Positions 5,744-6,220 of a stretch of 6,220 nt of DNA are shown one piece after another. The DNA comes from Candidatus Thorarchaeota archaeon (GTDB taxonomy: Archaea > Asgardarchaeota > Thorarchaeia > Thorarchaeales > Thorarchaeaceae). How positions within the stretch are numbered: position 1 is the first letter of the stretch; the number at the start of each line of letters is the position of its first letter. A program made the position numbers and the translations under genes. The notes beneath the pieces are model-generated. The model was not told where the DNA came from. It did no database searches and was given only the letters and a program-made list of their open reading frames with translations. The stretch lies in the NCBI GenBank assembly GCA_016839345.1, contig JAEOUL010000092.1, positions 1 through 6,220 on the forward strand, given 5' to 3'.

Positions 5744-6220
5744 TCCATTCCATAGTAACAACAACGTTTCCCAACTTACCACCTTGCTCAACAAATTTGT
5801 GAACTTCAACCATCTCTTCTAGAGGATAAACCCTATCTATGACTGCCTTGATAGTTCCTTCTTCATAAAGCTCTCTAAGCTCAAGTAGTCGATCAGTGGT
5901 ATACTCAGCAGCTCCAGCCATTGCTTGCATATTGTTGTTCATTGCAGTCGTCTTGTCACCTCTGGATACGCTTCCGTTCCCTTGGAGATAGATCCCATTC
6001 TCATTTAGTGAACTCAAGCAATCTGAAAATCTAGTTACACCAACTACGTCGAAGATAACATCATAGGTTTCACCCCTCTCAGTGAAAAGCTCATTCTTGT
6101 AATTCACAAGATGGTCCGCCCCAATGGATTGTAGCATATCAAATTTCACGGCACTGTCAACGGCAGTTACTTCAGCTCCTTTAGATTTGGCAAGCTGTAC
6201 AGCAACCGTTCCTATCGAAC
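5736..6220 (-). CDS. MDR-family NAD(P)-dependent alcohol dehydrogenase / quinone oxidoreductase, C-terminal part (cut at right edge)
   Basis: 160 residues are visible, open to the right edge; the GTG at 6149 is an internal Val and not a start. The sequence enters in the Rossmann fold just after the glycine-rich loop (SIGTVAVQLAKSKGAEVTAVD), continues through SIGADHLVNYKNE, GETYDVIFDVVG and NENGIYL, and closes with the family's C-terminal signature IDRVYPLEEMVEVHKFVEQG followed by KLGNVVV. It therefore carries the nucleotide-binding domain and the complete C-terminus. An Asp at the end of the second Rossmann strand (AVDS) may favour NAD(H) over NADP(H); that is inference. It is the upstream member of the minus-strand operon: its TAA at 5736-5738 overlaps the ATG at 5743 of the membrane hydrolase. 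It is of the same subfamily as the left-edge fragment, but the two visible parts do not overlap, so they cannot be compared directly. Confidence 0.93.
   Translation of the reverse strand, partial: SIGTVAVQLAKSKGAEVTAVDSAVKFDMLQSIGADHLVNYKNELFTERGETYDVIFDVVGVTRFSDCLSSLNENGIYLQGNGSVSRGDKTTAMNNNMQAMAGAAEYTTDRLLELRELYEEGTIKAVIDRVYPLEEMVEVHKFVEQGGKLGNVVVTMEWND

Noticed and set aside
5744..5809. N-terminal extension of the membrane hydrolase to ATG 5809
   Set aside because: The 22 codons overlap the conserved end of the MDR gene in another frame, and two better ATGs (5743, 5734) sit exactly at the MDR stop and directly precede the hydrophobic anchor.
6147..6149. GTG at 6149 as start of a short 137-residue dehydrogenase
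   Set aside because: The frame continues upstream to the window edge through typical Rossmann-fold sequence (SIGTVAVQLAKSKGAEV), so this is an internal Val.
1..6220. Mobile element, phage, CRISPR, toxin-antitoxin or defence system
   Set aside because: No transposase, integrase, repeat array or related motif appears in any frame. The only repeats are a 15-bp pair, short dyads and a shared 10-mer.

Overview
The window comes from an uncultured microbe of moderate GC content (by eye, low-to-mid 40s percent). It has no rRNA, tRNA or marker gene that would fix the lineage. Compact prokaryotic gene packing, overlapping stop/start codons, Shine-Dalgarno sites of the GAGGAG, AGGAG and GGTG types, one probable GTG start and an A/T-rich TTAAATAT box would fit an archaeon (an Asgard/Thorarchaeota-like or euryarchaeal genome is my guess). 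A bacterium is not excluded.

Layout from left to right. (1) 1-281, minus: the N-terminal third of a zinc-independent MDR oxidoreductase, cut by the left edge. (2) 282-412: a divergent intergenic region with an A/T-rich TATA-like box and a small inverted repeat. (3) 413-2134, plus: a complete type-B carboxylesterase. (4) 2135-2189: a short convergent gap holding a 9-bp-stem hairpin. (5) 2190-4652, minus: an 820-residue protein combining an alpha/beta-hydrolase core, an inserted domain, a PKD-like domain and an unassigned C-terminal domain. (6) 4649-5743, minus: a membrane-anchored alpha/beta hydrolase of the proline-iminopeptidase-like type. (7) 5736-6220, minus: the C-terminal half of another (or the same) MDR oxidoreductase, cut by the right edge.

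Genes 5-7 are chained by overlapping stop and start codons, so MDR, membrane hydrolase and large hydrolase form one minus-strand operon. With the convergent esterase the window holds three different alpha/beta hydrolases and one or two NAD(P)H-dependent reductases. The likely theme is cleavage of ester or amide bonds and redox processing of the released alcohol, ketone or enone. The substrate cannot be read from the sequence.

The items most worth a second look are the four-part 820-residue hydrolase, the two complementary MDR halves at the window ends (paralogues, or a circular or head-to-tail unit), and the undecided start of the large hydrolase. I found no CRISPR array, insertion sequence, phage gene or defence system.
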